Assembly (NCBI GenBank): GCA_006176705.1 | Contig: QRFJ01000368.1 | Coordinates: 114,501 to 178,500 of the forward strand | DNA: 64,000 nt | Reading direction: 5' to 3' | From: Cocos nucifera | Taxonomy: Eukaryota; Streptophyta; Magnoliopsida; Arecales; Arecaceae | Part shown: positions 33,437-45,204 of the stretch, piece by piece | Layout of the letters: every line of letters begins with the position of its first letter | How positions within the stretch are numbered: the first letter of the stretch is position 1 | Made by a program: the position numbers and the translations under genes | Notes under the pieces: model-generated | What the model saw: only the letters and a program-made list of their open reading frames with translations | What the model was told of the DNA's origin: nothing | Databases searched by the model: none

Positions 33437-36400
33437 TTATAAGGTATTCTTACTGAATATATCCATAGATTCTTGGCATTCCACATCCGAAGGATTTTTG
33501 CTCTTGATTTTGTATGCCCCTGGTCGTAGAATTGCCGAGATTTTGTAGGGGCATTTTTCTTGCTCGATCAGTTTGGAGACTTCGTCTCTTTTAAAGACTA
33601 GGTCTCCCACTCGAAAGATCTTGGGCTTGACTCGGAAGTTGTAATATCGAGCTATCCTTTGTTGATAGGAAGCCATTCTTAGTTGAGCTTGTTTGCGAGT
33701 TTCATCGAGCAAGTCCAAATCAGCTCATCATTTGTCTGAGTTGGTTGATTCGTCGTAATGCTCCACTTGAGTCGAAGGTAGGCAGGTTTCTATCGAGATC
33801 GTGGCTTTTGTCCCGAATGCCAATTTGAAAGAAGTCTCTTCGGTTGGGATAGGAGGAGTTATTCAGTAAGACCATAAGACACTGTAGAGCTTGTTAGCCC
33901 AATTTTCTTTAGCTTGGCCGGTTCTTGTTTTCAGGCCTTGTAGAATTGTCCTGTTGGTCATCTTAACTTCTTCATTAGATTGCGGATGCCCGATCGAAGT
34001 AAGTTTGTGGATAATATGATATTTCGCACAGAACTCTTCAAACTTGGCATTATTGAATTATCGGCCATTCTTGGTGATAATCACTCGCGGTAGACCAAAT
34101 CGATGGATAATAGATTTCCACAAGTCAGTAGTCTTCCTTTTTGTTATTTGTGCTAGGGGTTCAGCTTCCACTCACTTGTTAAAATAATTGATGGCTACGA
34201 TGATGAACTTTCTTTGTCCACTGGCAGGTGGGAAAGGGCCGAGTATATCAACTCCCCATTGATTAAATGGCCAAGGTGCCGAAATGCTTGTAAGGTGACT
34301 TGATGGAAGTTTTTGTATATTGGCAAACCTTTGATATTGGTCGTACTTCTGCACTAAGTTGGCAACGTCTTTTTGCATGGTCAGCCAGTAATATCCTCAT
34401 CGATGGATTTTGTAAGATAGCGACTTGCCTCCCAAGTGGTTGCCACAAATACCCTTGTGTATCTCTTAAAGAGCATAGTCGGCTTTGGAAGGTCAAAGAC
34501 ACTTGAGTAAGGGCAGAGACGCCGATCTTCAATAAAGCTGATCATCAATGATCACATACCGAGCTGCCAGTCTCTTCATTCAGCATGCCTCGATAGGATC
34601 AGCCGGCAAGGTTCCGTTAGTCAAGAATTCGACAAATAGGTCAATCCAGTTCAGTTTATGATCGAGTTGGACCTGGTGAACTTCCTCTTTAGTGTCGATG
34701 CTTGGATTCTCAAGATGCTCGATGAAGATTTTTTCCAGCTTACCGTAGCCAGAAGTAGCGACTCGAGATAAGGAATTAGCTCGAGCATTCTTCGACCAGG
34801 GGATGTGGAAGATTTTGAAACAGTCGAAATTTGTTTGCAAAGATCTAAGCTCCTGTAGATACCTGATAAGAATAGGATCTCGGGTCTCATACTCTCTCCA
34901 GGATTGTCCGACGACTAGCTGCAAGTTGGTGAACACCTTTAGGTGTTTTACACCGAGATCTTTGGCAATCTTCAATCCGGCTATCAGAGCTTCGTACTCA
35001 GCTTGATTATTTGAAGCTTTGAAGCCAAACTAGAGAGCATACTTTGTCACAGTCCCATCGATATTGGTTACAATAAGACCCGCGCCACATCCTTGGGCGT
35101 TTGAAGCTCCATCTACATGTAGAATCTATGCAGGCTTCAAAGTCTCTTCTTGGGATTGATCTTCGACTTGGCTATCCTCGGTTGGCTTGCACTCAACAAG
35201 AAAGTTAGCGAGTATCTGAGCTTTTATCGAAGATCGTGGAACATAAAAAAGATCAAACTCATTGAGTTCAATCGTCCATTTAGCCATTCTCCTTGAAGTA
35301 TTCGGCCGTTGAAGTAAAGTTCTTAAGGGGAGATCGGTTAAGATTTTTATCAAGTAGGCCTGGAAATAAGGTCGTAATCGCCGAATAATTGTAATAATTG
35401 TGAAGATGACTTTTTTATTTGAGAATATCTTATTTAGCATCGTGCAGCACCCGACTTATGTAGTAAATAGGGATTTGCACTTTATTTTATTCTCGGACCA
35501 ACACCAAGCTGACGGCTTCAGAAGTTGTAGCCAAATACATGAATAATTCATCATCGGTATTTGGCTTTGTCAGAAGTGGAGGAGAACTTAGGTATTGCTT
35601 TAAGTTGTCGAAAGCCTTCTAGCACTCTTCCATCCAAGTGAAGTCTTTCGTCTGTTTAAGGATCTTGAAGAAGGGGAGGCATCGTTTTGCAAACTTAGAA
35701 ATGAATCGGCTTAAAGACGCAACACGTTCGGCCAATTTCTAAATATTCCGTAGAGAAGTCGGAGGCTTCATGTCAAGAACAGTCTTAATCTTCTCTGAGT
35801 TGGCCTCGATGCCCCACCTTGTTATCATGAAATCAAAAAACTTTTCCAAAGTGACACCGAAGGCATACTTAGTCGGGTTCAATTTTATTTGATGTTTCCT
35901 CAAGGCATTGAAAGCTTCTGCCAGATCGTCGATATGGAGAGAAGCTTCATTTCTCTTCATGAGCATATCGTCGATGTAGACCTCCATGTTACAACCGATC
36001 TAGTTTTTGAAGACTTTGTTGACCAACCTCTGATATGTAGTACTGGCATTTTTAAGACCAAAAGGTGTGACTTTGTAGCAGTACAAGTCTTTATCGATAA
36101 TAAATGTTTTCTCCTCATCTTCGGGTGCCATCCGAATTTGATTGTAGCTAGAGAAGGCATCCATAAAATTGAGTAGCTGATGGCTTGACGTAGCATCGAC
36201 TAGTTGATTAATTCGAGAAAGTGGAAAACTGTCCTTAGGGCAAGCTTTATTCAAGTCAGTGTAGTCAATGCATATCCGCCATTTGCCATTAACCTTCTTG
36301 ACCATCACAACGTTCGCGAGCCAATCAGGGTAGGTTGCCTCACGAATGAAGTCGGCTGACAATAATTTGTCAACTACTTCGTCGATGGCCTTTTGTTGCT

Positions 36401-36883
36401 CGAGAGCGAAACTTCTTTTCTTTTGCCTCACCGGTTTATGCTTGGTGTTGATATTTAATCGGTGCACAATTACATCAGGAGGGATGCCCAACATGTCTAA
36501 GGCAGACCACGTGAAGACATTTGCATTCTTCCTAAAAAAAGTGACGAGTTTCTCTCGTAGTTCATTGCTTAATGAAGATCCGACTTGGATGGTTTTAGCC
36601 GAGTCTTCATCGTTAAGGGGTATTGAGATGAGTTGTTCTGCGGGTTCTTTCCGACTTCTTCTCTCTGGTATAGTCTGTCGATGGGAAGAGCTTCGGTTGG
36701 CTTTTTTCCTTTGATTACAATCAAGTAACATTATCGCCCCAACTATTGATCTCCTCTCATTTCTCCAGTCCCATTCCTCATCGGGAAGCGCATGAGCAAG
36801 TGGTATGTTAAGACAATCATTCAGAGCGCATGCGGTCTAGGTTGTCCCAAGATGACATTATAGGAACCTTCATTTGAAAAAGC
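33437..36883 (-). pseudogene. Ty3/gypsy pol: protease end, RT, RNase H, integrase
   Basis: Minus-strand order: protease tail near 36740-36880 (YNVILGQPRPHAL, TYHLLMRFP); reverse transcriptase 36731-35739 (FIREATYPDWLANVVMVKKV, RICIDYTDLNKACPKDSFPL, YKVTPFGLKNA, EVYIDDMLMK with the catalytic Y-I-D-D); the link region near 35126-35440 (LRPYFQAYLIKILTDLPLR); RNase H 34975-34580 (LGVKHLKVFTNLQLVVGQ); integrase zinc-finger/core 34532-34172 (WGVDILGPFPPASGQRKF) and C-terminal part 33718-33437 (ARYYNFRVKP, VGDLVFKRDE). A stop at 36002-36000 sits between VNKVFKN and the YIDD block, where the family has a glutamine. More stops and frameshifts follow. The accessory ORF on the opposite strand points to the Tat lineage. 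Confidence 0.88.
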
Positions 36884-36884
36884 T

Positions 36885-39066
36885 CTAGCTACCTCAAGGA
36901 GATGCCGGTTCTTCCTTTCGGCAACTCCATTTTGAAATGGAGTACCAACACATGAGGACTGATGAAGAATATCATTTTGTAACATATAATTTTTGAAGTT
37001 TTTTTAAAAGTATTCTTTGGCATTATCACTTTGCAATATACGCACATAGACATTAAACTGTGTTTTAATTTCAGCACAAAAGGCACAAAAAATAGAAAAT
37101 AATTCTGAACGATTCTTCATTAAATATAACCAAGTAGCACAAGAGTAATCATCAACAAAGGTAACAAAATACTTGAATCCAGACTTGGAAACAACAGGAC
37201 ACGGACCCCAAACATCAGAATGAACTAACTCAAAAGGAGACAATGCTCGTTTATTAACTTGGGACACTAAAGGTAATCGATGATGTTTGGCAAATTAACA
37301 CGACTCATATTCTAAAACAGACAAAGATTGAAATTGTCGACATAACTTCTTTAAAGTAGACAAGGAAGGATGTCCCAACCGACAATGGACTTCAAAAGGA
37401 GTTAAGGTACTAAAGCAAGCAAGAGACCGTGATACCTGTTTATCAAGGATATAGAGACCACCCGACTCACAACCTCTACCAATAATCTGCTTCATCGTAA
37501 GATCCTGAAATACACGATGATCAGGAAAAAATGAAACAACGCTTTAGGGCACAAGTTAGTTTACTAACAGATAGTAAATTGAAAGCGAACTTTGGTAAGC
37601 ACAAAACAGATGACAAAGAAATTGATGATGTTGGGTGTGCAGTTCTAGAACCCATGACATAAGATGTAGACCCATCAACCAAGGTAACGTTAGAAGTGCT
37701 TATATGAGACTGAAAGGAAGATAAAAGACTAGAATTACCTGTCATATGGTCTGTAGCACCAGAATCAATGACCTATTTTTGAAGAGAAAGACACAAGGCA
37801 TGTAGTGGATTTACCTAACTCGGCGATAGCAGTGATAGGGAAATTGGTAGACTTTAAAGATGCTTGATATTGGAAGAACTGTGCAAACTCTTCTTTAGAC
37901 ACTCGAACAATTTTCTCAAAGGATGAGGCTACTGGAGACTCCTCAACAGCCACATTTACCACCTGAGATCATTGAGATTTGTTATGAAGTTTCCAACATG
38001 AGCATTTTGTATGCCCAGGCTCATGGCAGTAGTAATAAATAATTCCTCTTGAATCACGATTGGGGGCAGCCTCTCCACTTTGCTGATGACTCCTATTGTT
38101 ATAAGCCCCTCCTCTATTTCCTCTATTATTTTGTCATCCAGTATCATTACGACTGACAAGAGCACTACTGGCAAGTTGAGAAAAATGAGAATTTTCTATA
38201 CGGAGCACCCAAGTATCATGCAAAGAGAATCTCGGAACTAGAAAAAATCTGAGATTTGGCTGTTTCAAATTCTAGAGGAAGACCAGCTAGAAAACTCATC
38301 ACAGTCATTTGCTCTCATTGGGCCTACTGAACTTTTACATCAGGACTAAAGGGCAATAAAACATTAAGTTCCTCTTACACTCTTTTGAAATTCATAAAAT
38401 GAGACGTAAGAGTCTTATCTTATTTCTCTGCACGATAGAAAGCTTTGCACACATCATAGATATGGGAAATATTTTCTTTGCTAGAGTACAGAAAATCTAA
38501 ATAGTCTATCAATTCCTTGACAAACCCACAGTGATTAATTAAGCTAATTACCTCACTGTGAATAGAGTTCCGAAGTTGTAAAAACAATCGAGCATCCTCC
38601 CTTAGCCAATTTTGTCTTGTATCATCACTGGGTGGTTCACTCGTGAGGTGATCATCTTTATCAATACTATGCATGTAAATACAAACCATCTTGCTCCATT
38701 CCAAATAATTGGAGCCATTAAGCTTATGTTCTGTGATTTTAGTTATCATCGGAATCACATCAGCAATTACCACTTTATTCTCATCCATAATGTCTGACAG
38801 AATTCGATGAAAAAAAAAGGTTGCAACAATTACCAGTTTCGAAGTACCCACAAGAATGCACCAATACCCAAGGCAACTCACAGGGCTGCACTAATGATGA
38901 AAGATGATGCCAGGGAACAAGCCAACACCAGACACGCCCTCACTTGCTGATGCGTGGAAGCGTCGCTTGAACAAAGGAGTAGTGTGAGAAGTCCACTAGC
39001 TAGGAATCCGATGATCGGATTCAGGGGATTGGCCAATCAACAATCAGGCAACCTACTCTAATACCA
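36885..39066 (-). pseudogene. Copia element A: gag to integrase, 3' half missing
   Basis: Minus-strand order: gag 38881-38420 (HKLNGSNYLEWSKMVCIYMH, EDARLFLQLRNSIHSEV); a zinc-knuckle-like YCHEPGHTKCSCW near 38010 whose first Cys is Tyr; protease near 37780-37521 (VIDSGATDHMTG, LPKFAFNLLSVSKL); the pre-integrase finger 37495-37295 (CRLGHPSLSTLKKL); integrase core 37267-36889 (ELVHSDVWGPCPV, FVDDYSCATWLY, NGVAERKNRHLLEVARA). Right after VARA the sequence becomes gypsy protease, with no reverse transcriptase, RNase H or 3' LTR. Several stops and frame changes are present. Confidence 0.85.
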
Positions 39067-39337
39067 TGTCAATGTCAAGAAAATTCTGAAAATTGCCTTG
39101 CTCAATTGAGTTTTCAGGCCATTTATTTATAGAGATAAAATATAAATATAGAATGTATAATTTACAATTATGCTGATTTACAGGAAAGATTTATAGGGAT
39201 ATTTACATCAAGAAATCAAGGCTAATAAGGAATATATAATCAAGCTGATTTAGGAATATATAATCAGGCTGATTTAGGAATACAATATCAAGGCTGATAA
39301 GGAATAAAACAATATTTACAATTGACTTGCCATAACA
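39053..39337 (-). repeat. 5' LTR (271 bp) and primer-binding site of copia A
   Basis: LTR 39067-39337 begins TGTTATGGCAAGTC on the minus strand and ends CTTGACATTGACA. It is directly followed by TGGTATTAGAGTAGG (39066-39053), which resembles the copia initiator-Met primer site TGGTATCAGAGC with one change. The LTR abuts copia B sequence at 39338, so A was inserted into B. Confidence 0.75.
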
Positions 39338-39796
39338 AAACTAATTACATAGCCTTCCTGTGCTAGACAGGAGACAGAAATCAGATTTCTGCTCGTAGCA
39401 GGTACATAAAAATAGTCTCTTAACACTAAGACGCTCCCAGACGGTAGTCACAGAGGATACTTTTCCACGACCATAGTAGTAACTCTTGCTCCATTTCCGA
39501 CGCGTAGGATCATCTCGCTATTGCTCAGCCTTCTGCTATTCCTTAAGATCCTGCAAAGAAGTACACAAATGAATACTAGATCTAAAGTTAAGCACCCAAC
39601 TGGATGTAGAAAAAACTATTAGGTTCGTCTCAATGACGAGCATACCTTTAGAAGGTCCACCTTCCCTCTTATTCTTCAGTCTGGCTAGGTAAGTAGGACA
39701 GTTTCGCTTTGAATAGTCGTCGGAGTTGTAGTGGAAATACTTTTCTTTCTCTGTAGCCTTCTTCTTCGGCTCACCCTTCTTCTCCTTCTTTCCCTC
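39338..39796 (-). pseudogene. Copia B pol fragment (zinc knuckle and protease)
   Basis: Minus-strand remnants comparable to 62880-63330 of copia C: a lysine-rich stretch, a zinc-knuckle remnant (HYNSDDYSKRNCPTYLARLK), then protease with LNFRSSIHLCTSLQDL. It continues the gag at 46792-47530, cut from it by the Athila-like element. Stops are frequent. Confidence 0.75.
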
Positions 39797-41378
39797 TGAT
39801 AGAAACGTGATGTTGTCGTTAAGACACCGTGTTTATTAGTTTAATCCGACTTCTTAAAATAATTAAAAATTCATAGATAGTAGTGAGTCGGGTCGAATCC
39901 ACAGGAAAGGTAGTGTTTTTAGATTTGAAATCTTTGATTTTATAAAAGAAAAAAGAAAAGAGAAAAGTTTTGGGATCAAAAGTGAAGTGGAAAAATAAAA
40001 AGTGAAAATTAAAAGGTGCAATAATTTAAACTTGGTACTAAGATCTACTAGTTAGACCTTAGCATCTACTTGCAATAAAAAAATAATAATTAAAATATAA
40101 AAATTAAATTGCAACAAAAATTAAAGAGCATAAAAATAAATATTGCATTAATTAAAAGTTCATAATTTAAATACATAAAATAAAAAGAAAATAAAATAGA
40201 CTGATCTTTGATCTTGGATCGGCATTGGTAGAAAGGTGTAGAAGCCCCGCTCTTCTTCTCGGCACCAATTGCTTTGAAGCAGCCATTAACCCATAGCCTG
40301 GCTTCATCCTGTACCAAAGCTTCACCTTGATCTGAGATATTGATTTCTGAAGGTCTGGGGTTTTTTTATAGAGCTAGGAGGGCTGGAGAGTTTGCTTCTG
40401 GGCAATGTGGGACTAAGGGACTCTTTGATCGTCAAAATATAAAGAAATCCAAATAAAAATCGGACTAAAAGAAGTCCTAGATGAATTCTACTACTCTGGA
40501 TGAAATCTGGCCGTAAATAAAAATCCAACGGTCCAAAAATCATCAAAATCGGATAAGTATCGGTCCAGATCAGGTCGGATTAAATTTTGGCCGTCCGATC
40601 GCACGTTGATGGAGGAAATCTAGCTGCAAATCATGCATCGGGAGTTCTGATCACCGCCGAGAGCGTTCTGGACCGTTGGATCTTCATCACTTGATTTCCT
40701 GGCCGTCGGATCGCACCAGAATGCTGATAGAATTTGAATTAAATCCAAAAATAACCACCACCATCCGATCTTGACCGCAATCAACCGCAGCCATTCGATC
40801 ATGCAATTACTGTTCCCATGGACCGCGTGGACCGGCCGCACCGCACACCGCAGCCAATCAGCACCTCTGTTGCCAAGTGAAAAGACCAGATTGCCCTATG
40901 AGCCGCGATAAATTTCTGTGGACCCTTTAAGGGTCTAGGTCCGCCACGTGTCGCGCTGTGATTCGTCGGTTTCTGTTGAGCTGGCGGTCCACGCCTGCAT
41001 CGTGGACCGGTTGATGGCTTCATCGACTGAGTCGGCTTTGATGGCTTAGCTTGGCTTAGTGGCTTGGCTTGCAGAGCCAGCCGAGCCATTTTCTTTTTTT
41101 ATTTAAATTTTATTTATTTTATTTCTTTAAAAATTCATATCTTTTCCGTTTTAGCTCCATTTTATTCGAAACTTATTTTATTGTGATCAAAAAAATGAGC
41201 TCTTTTCATTGATAATAAAATTTTATTTTTTAATTTTTATTATTTTTAATGAATTTTTTAATTAATAAAAATATGAATTTCTTAAAAATTATATATAAAT
41301 TAATTAATAATTTTTAAAAATTAATATAAATTAATTAATAAATTAATACTTTTATTGGTGAATTTATGATGCTTATCA
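39797..41378 (-). repeat. 3' LTR of the Athila-like element
   Basis: 1582 bp. It reads TGATAGAAACGTGATGTTG at the left and GATGCTTATCA at the right. The short inverted ends are TGATA/TATCA. It is followed inside by CACCCTCTAACTTAAG, whose complement is the purine tract. Confidence 0.9.
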
Positions 41379-42608
41379 CACCCTCTAACTTAAGCTTTGC
41401 TCGTCCTCGAGTAAAGAAAGAATTTAGTTTTAAATACCTTTTAACTTTAGAGTTTCGAATTTTACCTAAAACTATTTTCAAAATGGCCATTAATATTCAG
41501 TCAAGCTTAAATGAGACATATCATTGGGGTATTAATACTTATCAATAGCAAAATTAAGTAAAGAACATTAAATTTTTCAGAATTTTTTTTCTAAATTATC
41601 CCACCTTTATCTCTGATTTATCTAAACTTTCATATAGGCAAGTGTATTGCTACTTTCATTCTTCATTTATTGATTTTTATTTTCATATTGCCCATTTTTT
41701 GATGCGAATATCATTGCTTAGGCAATGGGACCCGGTTACTTGGTGGGAAACCAATATATATATATATTTTTTAAATATTGTACCACTATTGAGTGTCTTA
41801 ACCCTTTAAGCTTTCTATTTGATTCATGTAGCGAGTCTTGGGCCAATGACTCCCAAACCAGTTGGCTTTAGGGCACTAGGTATAGAATATCCCTTGGGCT
41901 TACTAGCTCGAATCAAATAGGCTACGAGTTAAGACTAGCTTTACAACGAGCTTCTTTGTCCTTCCCACCTTTTGACACGAAACTCAATGCTTGCTTAGGC
42001 AAAGAGGCCCGGTTACTTAGTGAGAAGTACTTGAAAACTATTTTATTAAAATAAATTTGTTATATGAAGAAACGTATAGTTACCCTACACAAGCCTATAA
42101 AAAGTAGACTTTTCTTTGATGCTAGTAGAAATAATTAGAAATGCTCCAAGGAAAAACTTTTTATGTTCTAGACTTAACTCTTTATTGAATTTTCTTAATA
42201 CTTGATTCCTTAATATCTCACAGATTCTCTGATCTATGTATCAATTTTCTTTTAAAAATGCTTAGTTTAATTCGATTCTTAAGCATAATCAGATGTCTAA
42301 ATACTAAATACTAACTTTTTCGAGGACTTAAAATTTTAAAATTTTTATTTTTCTTCCTCCCAACTTAATCGACATTGTCCTCAATTGAGAAAAAAAATAA
42401 AGGATGTAATAAAAAACATGAAAGAATACACCTGACTATATTTTTGGTCCAGCACATGCCTTTGAAAATTTGGACTCTCCCTCCAACTTATTCAAATTAT
42501 CCTAAAAAGAAAATAAACTAAAAAGATAAATTAGATAAAAATTAAATATTGGGTTGCCTTCCAACAAGCGCTAAGTTTACCATCTTCAACCAGACACAAT
42601 GCAGCTTA

Positions 42609-43937
42609 CTATCCTGTGTCAAATATTGGATTGACAAATTCCAATGGTTTTGAATTGCCAATCTCAGAAAGTTGATTTATAATCCCATTATTGATATATT
42701 CATTGTTAATTTTAGGGATAAAATTTATGATTTCATTCTCAGACCTATATTTATTAAGAATTTCTCCTATTTGTTCTTCTAAAATACTCATGAATGGAGT
42801 TTTAGGAGTTAAGTTTGATTCAATGGGTGCTGGAATGGTGACTAAAGAATGTTTTAATTTTGGAGGTAAATTAATGTGATCTTGCTTAAATAACTCCATT
42901 GATATTTTATTACATGCCTCTTGATTTTTGTAAGAAGAACCGGCTTCTTGGGTTGAAGGGAATAGAACATTAGGTTTATAAGTTTTGGATAAATCATCTA
43001 TTCTCTTTTTTCCTATTTCTATCTCATTTAAACTGGAACTAGCATCAGTACTAATTTCTGGCTCAGGTTCTTCTATATGATTAGTCTCAGTACTAACCAG
43101 TTTCTTTATTATTTTATTTTGGCTAGCATCAGTACTAGCCTCTCTCACCTGGTCTTGGTATGGGTCCATAAGAATCCTATAGCTTTTAAGTTCAGGAATT
43201 ACTTTGGTATTCTCAGATTGGGGATTCTTAAGTGAGACATTAAATTGATAATTTGGTCCAGGTAGTTGGTGGACATTAGGTGGATTGTTTGAAATTGATA
43301 GGTTCGTTAGTTGATCTAGTTCTCTCCTTATGTTAGACTCAACTAATTGTCCTATTTGAGCTTCTAGCTTGACGATTGATTGCTGTTGAGTCAGAATCAA
43401 TTGTTGAAGTTGATTGAATTTATCATCGACTAGATTGATCTGTTAAGGAGGTGGGTATGAAGGCTGATCATGATGTGGTGGTTGGATAAACTGACTAGGC
43501 TAGCCATTATTATAGGTATAGTTTTGGTATTGGGGCCTATTTTGATAGTTTTGGATAGGTAAAATTTGGATTTAAGTCTGAGTCTGTTGGGATGTCCAAG
43601 AAAAATTATAGTTACTCCAATGTTGATTATATGAATTTGAAAATGAATCATTAATCGGCTTGGAGTAGCCTTGAGCAACTTGTTTTTAGATAAAAGGTGG
43701 AAATTGTGCAGCCGTAGGACATTCACTCACATGATGGGTTGGGCTAGCACAGATTGAATAATTCTCCTGATAATTAGAAGATGATGTGAATTGTGCAGGA
43801 GATTGTTGACCTAGGATTAGGAGTTGATCTATTTTCTGAGCAAGAAGATCAACTTTATCTAATTTTTGGACTATTAGATTCAGATTAGCCATTTGATTAT
43901 TATGTTTAATGTGAATCAACCATTCAATTAAGTTCAA
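42609..43937 (-). pseudogene. Athila-like gag remnant
   Basis: 43937-43686 encodes a helical segment (LIVQKLDKVDLLAQKIDQLL) and a zinc-knuckle-like ICASPTHHVSECP in which the first Cys position reads Tyr. A stop follows, then the typical YSKPIN-SFSN-YN-W-N-FSW stretch near 43680-43580 in a broken frame. 43400-42609 is one open frame of 263 codons: a heptad-like QQSIVKLEAQIGQLVES, then an acidic, N/S-rich linker, ending ...EFVNPIFDTG. The pattern fits Athila-type gag. It is interrupted by stops, so inactive. Confidence 0.75.
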
Positions 43938-45204
43938 CTAAATCAGAAAAAGCGATTTTCTACCATGCATGTATTAGTGTAACCCTAATGTATGGTTCAA
44001 AAATTTTTAGAATATTTTTTTTATTTTTTTTATTATTATTTTATTATATTAAAAATTAATTTTTTTTAATTATTTTATTTATTAATTTTAATTTAATTTA
44101 ATTTAATTATTATTTTTAATATTTTTTAGTTAGTTTAATTTAATTTTAATTTAATTTAATTTAATTTAATTTAATTTAATTTTTAGAGGAGTAAGGAGAA
44201 GAAAGAAAGAAGAGTTCTAAAGAAGAGGTTCTAAGGAGTCCTAGAACTAAGAAGAAAGAGAAGAATTAGGTTTAATTAGATTTAATGTTGGTTAGCAATC
44301 AAGTTGGTCAATCAATCCTAACTAAGGGTTATCCTAAATCTAGACCGCTCCTAACTGTCAAGGTCACCTTCAAGCCTTCCAAGTGTAGGATTAGCCAATC
44401 AACTAGCCAGGTAAGTATAAGATCAGTGGGAGTCCCCCCCGTTGCTTACCTTAGACACTAATTATGCTTGGCCAAGTAAGCTAATGGAACCAATTAGAAA
44501 CCACCTTTCTTCGGATCCAGTCGTCCCTGAACCACTTTCCTAGACACCAGTCAAATTGACTAACCCTAACCTGGTTCAACTCTTAGAGTTTCTTGTCCTA
44601 TTGAGCTCGAGTTTCTAGGGTTGATGTCTAATTGATTTTAAAATTAAAGGCTTAGGTCAATGCAGGATGTTGGTTGGTTGTTTGTGGGACAAGAAAGGGT
44701 GATCAAATCCCCCACCTTATCTTGTTTAATTGGGTTGTGCCCTTAATTTGGTTTAATATGAATATGCACAAAAAATTTTCAATCAAAGGGTTCTATGCAA
44801 TTTAAACTGGATGCATGCAACTAATTTAATTCTGAAAGGCTTACCTTGCCTCCAGCAATCACCAAAAAAAATAAAAATAAAAATAAAAAATAATATGATG
44901 CATGCTCTAACAAGTTAGAATTTCTAATCTTATCATGAGGCTTTTAATTAGGTTTAAATAGATATTTTTTTAAAATTAATTTAAAAATAAAATAAATAAA
45001 TAAATAAAAATAAAAAGGAAAGAGAATTAGGGTTAGAATTGATCTTACCAAGCAAAACTCCCGATTCTTTTTGTTCTTTAATCTCTTTTTCTGCAAAATA
45101 ATAAAAAAAATTAGCAAGCAATATTTATAAGAAAATAAAAATTTTATTTATAATTTATTTACAGAAAAATCAAAGAGATCAAAAATTTAATGTCCGTGCC
45201 TTCT

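Larger units (their letters stand above)
24519..36883 (-). mobile_element. Tat-like Ty3/gypsy retrotransposon, decayed and interrupted
   Basis: Read on the minus strand, the order from 36883 down is end of protease, reverse transcriptase, RNase H, integrase (to 33437), then a long 3' region with an opposite-strand accessory ORF (25842-28200) and an LTR whose outer end is 24519 (TGTTGCAGCCCG, i.e. ...GGGCTGCAACA on the minus strand). An antisense ORF between integrase and 3' LTR is known for Tat-lineage elements such as maize Grande. The gag, most of the protease and the 5' LTR are missing, replaced by copia sequence at 36885. A hAT element (28627-33244) lies between integrase and accessory ORF. 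Inner LTR border and target duplication are not resolved. Confidence 0.75.
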
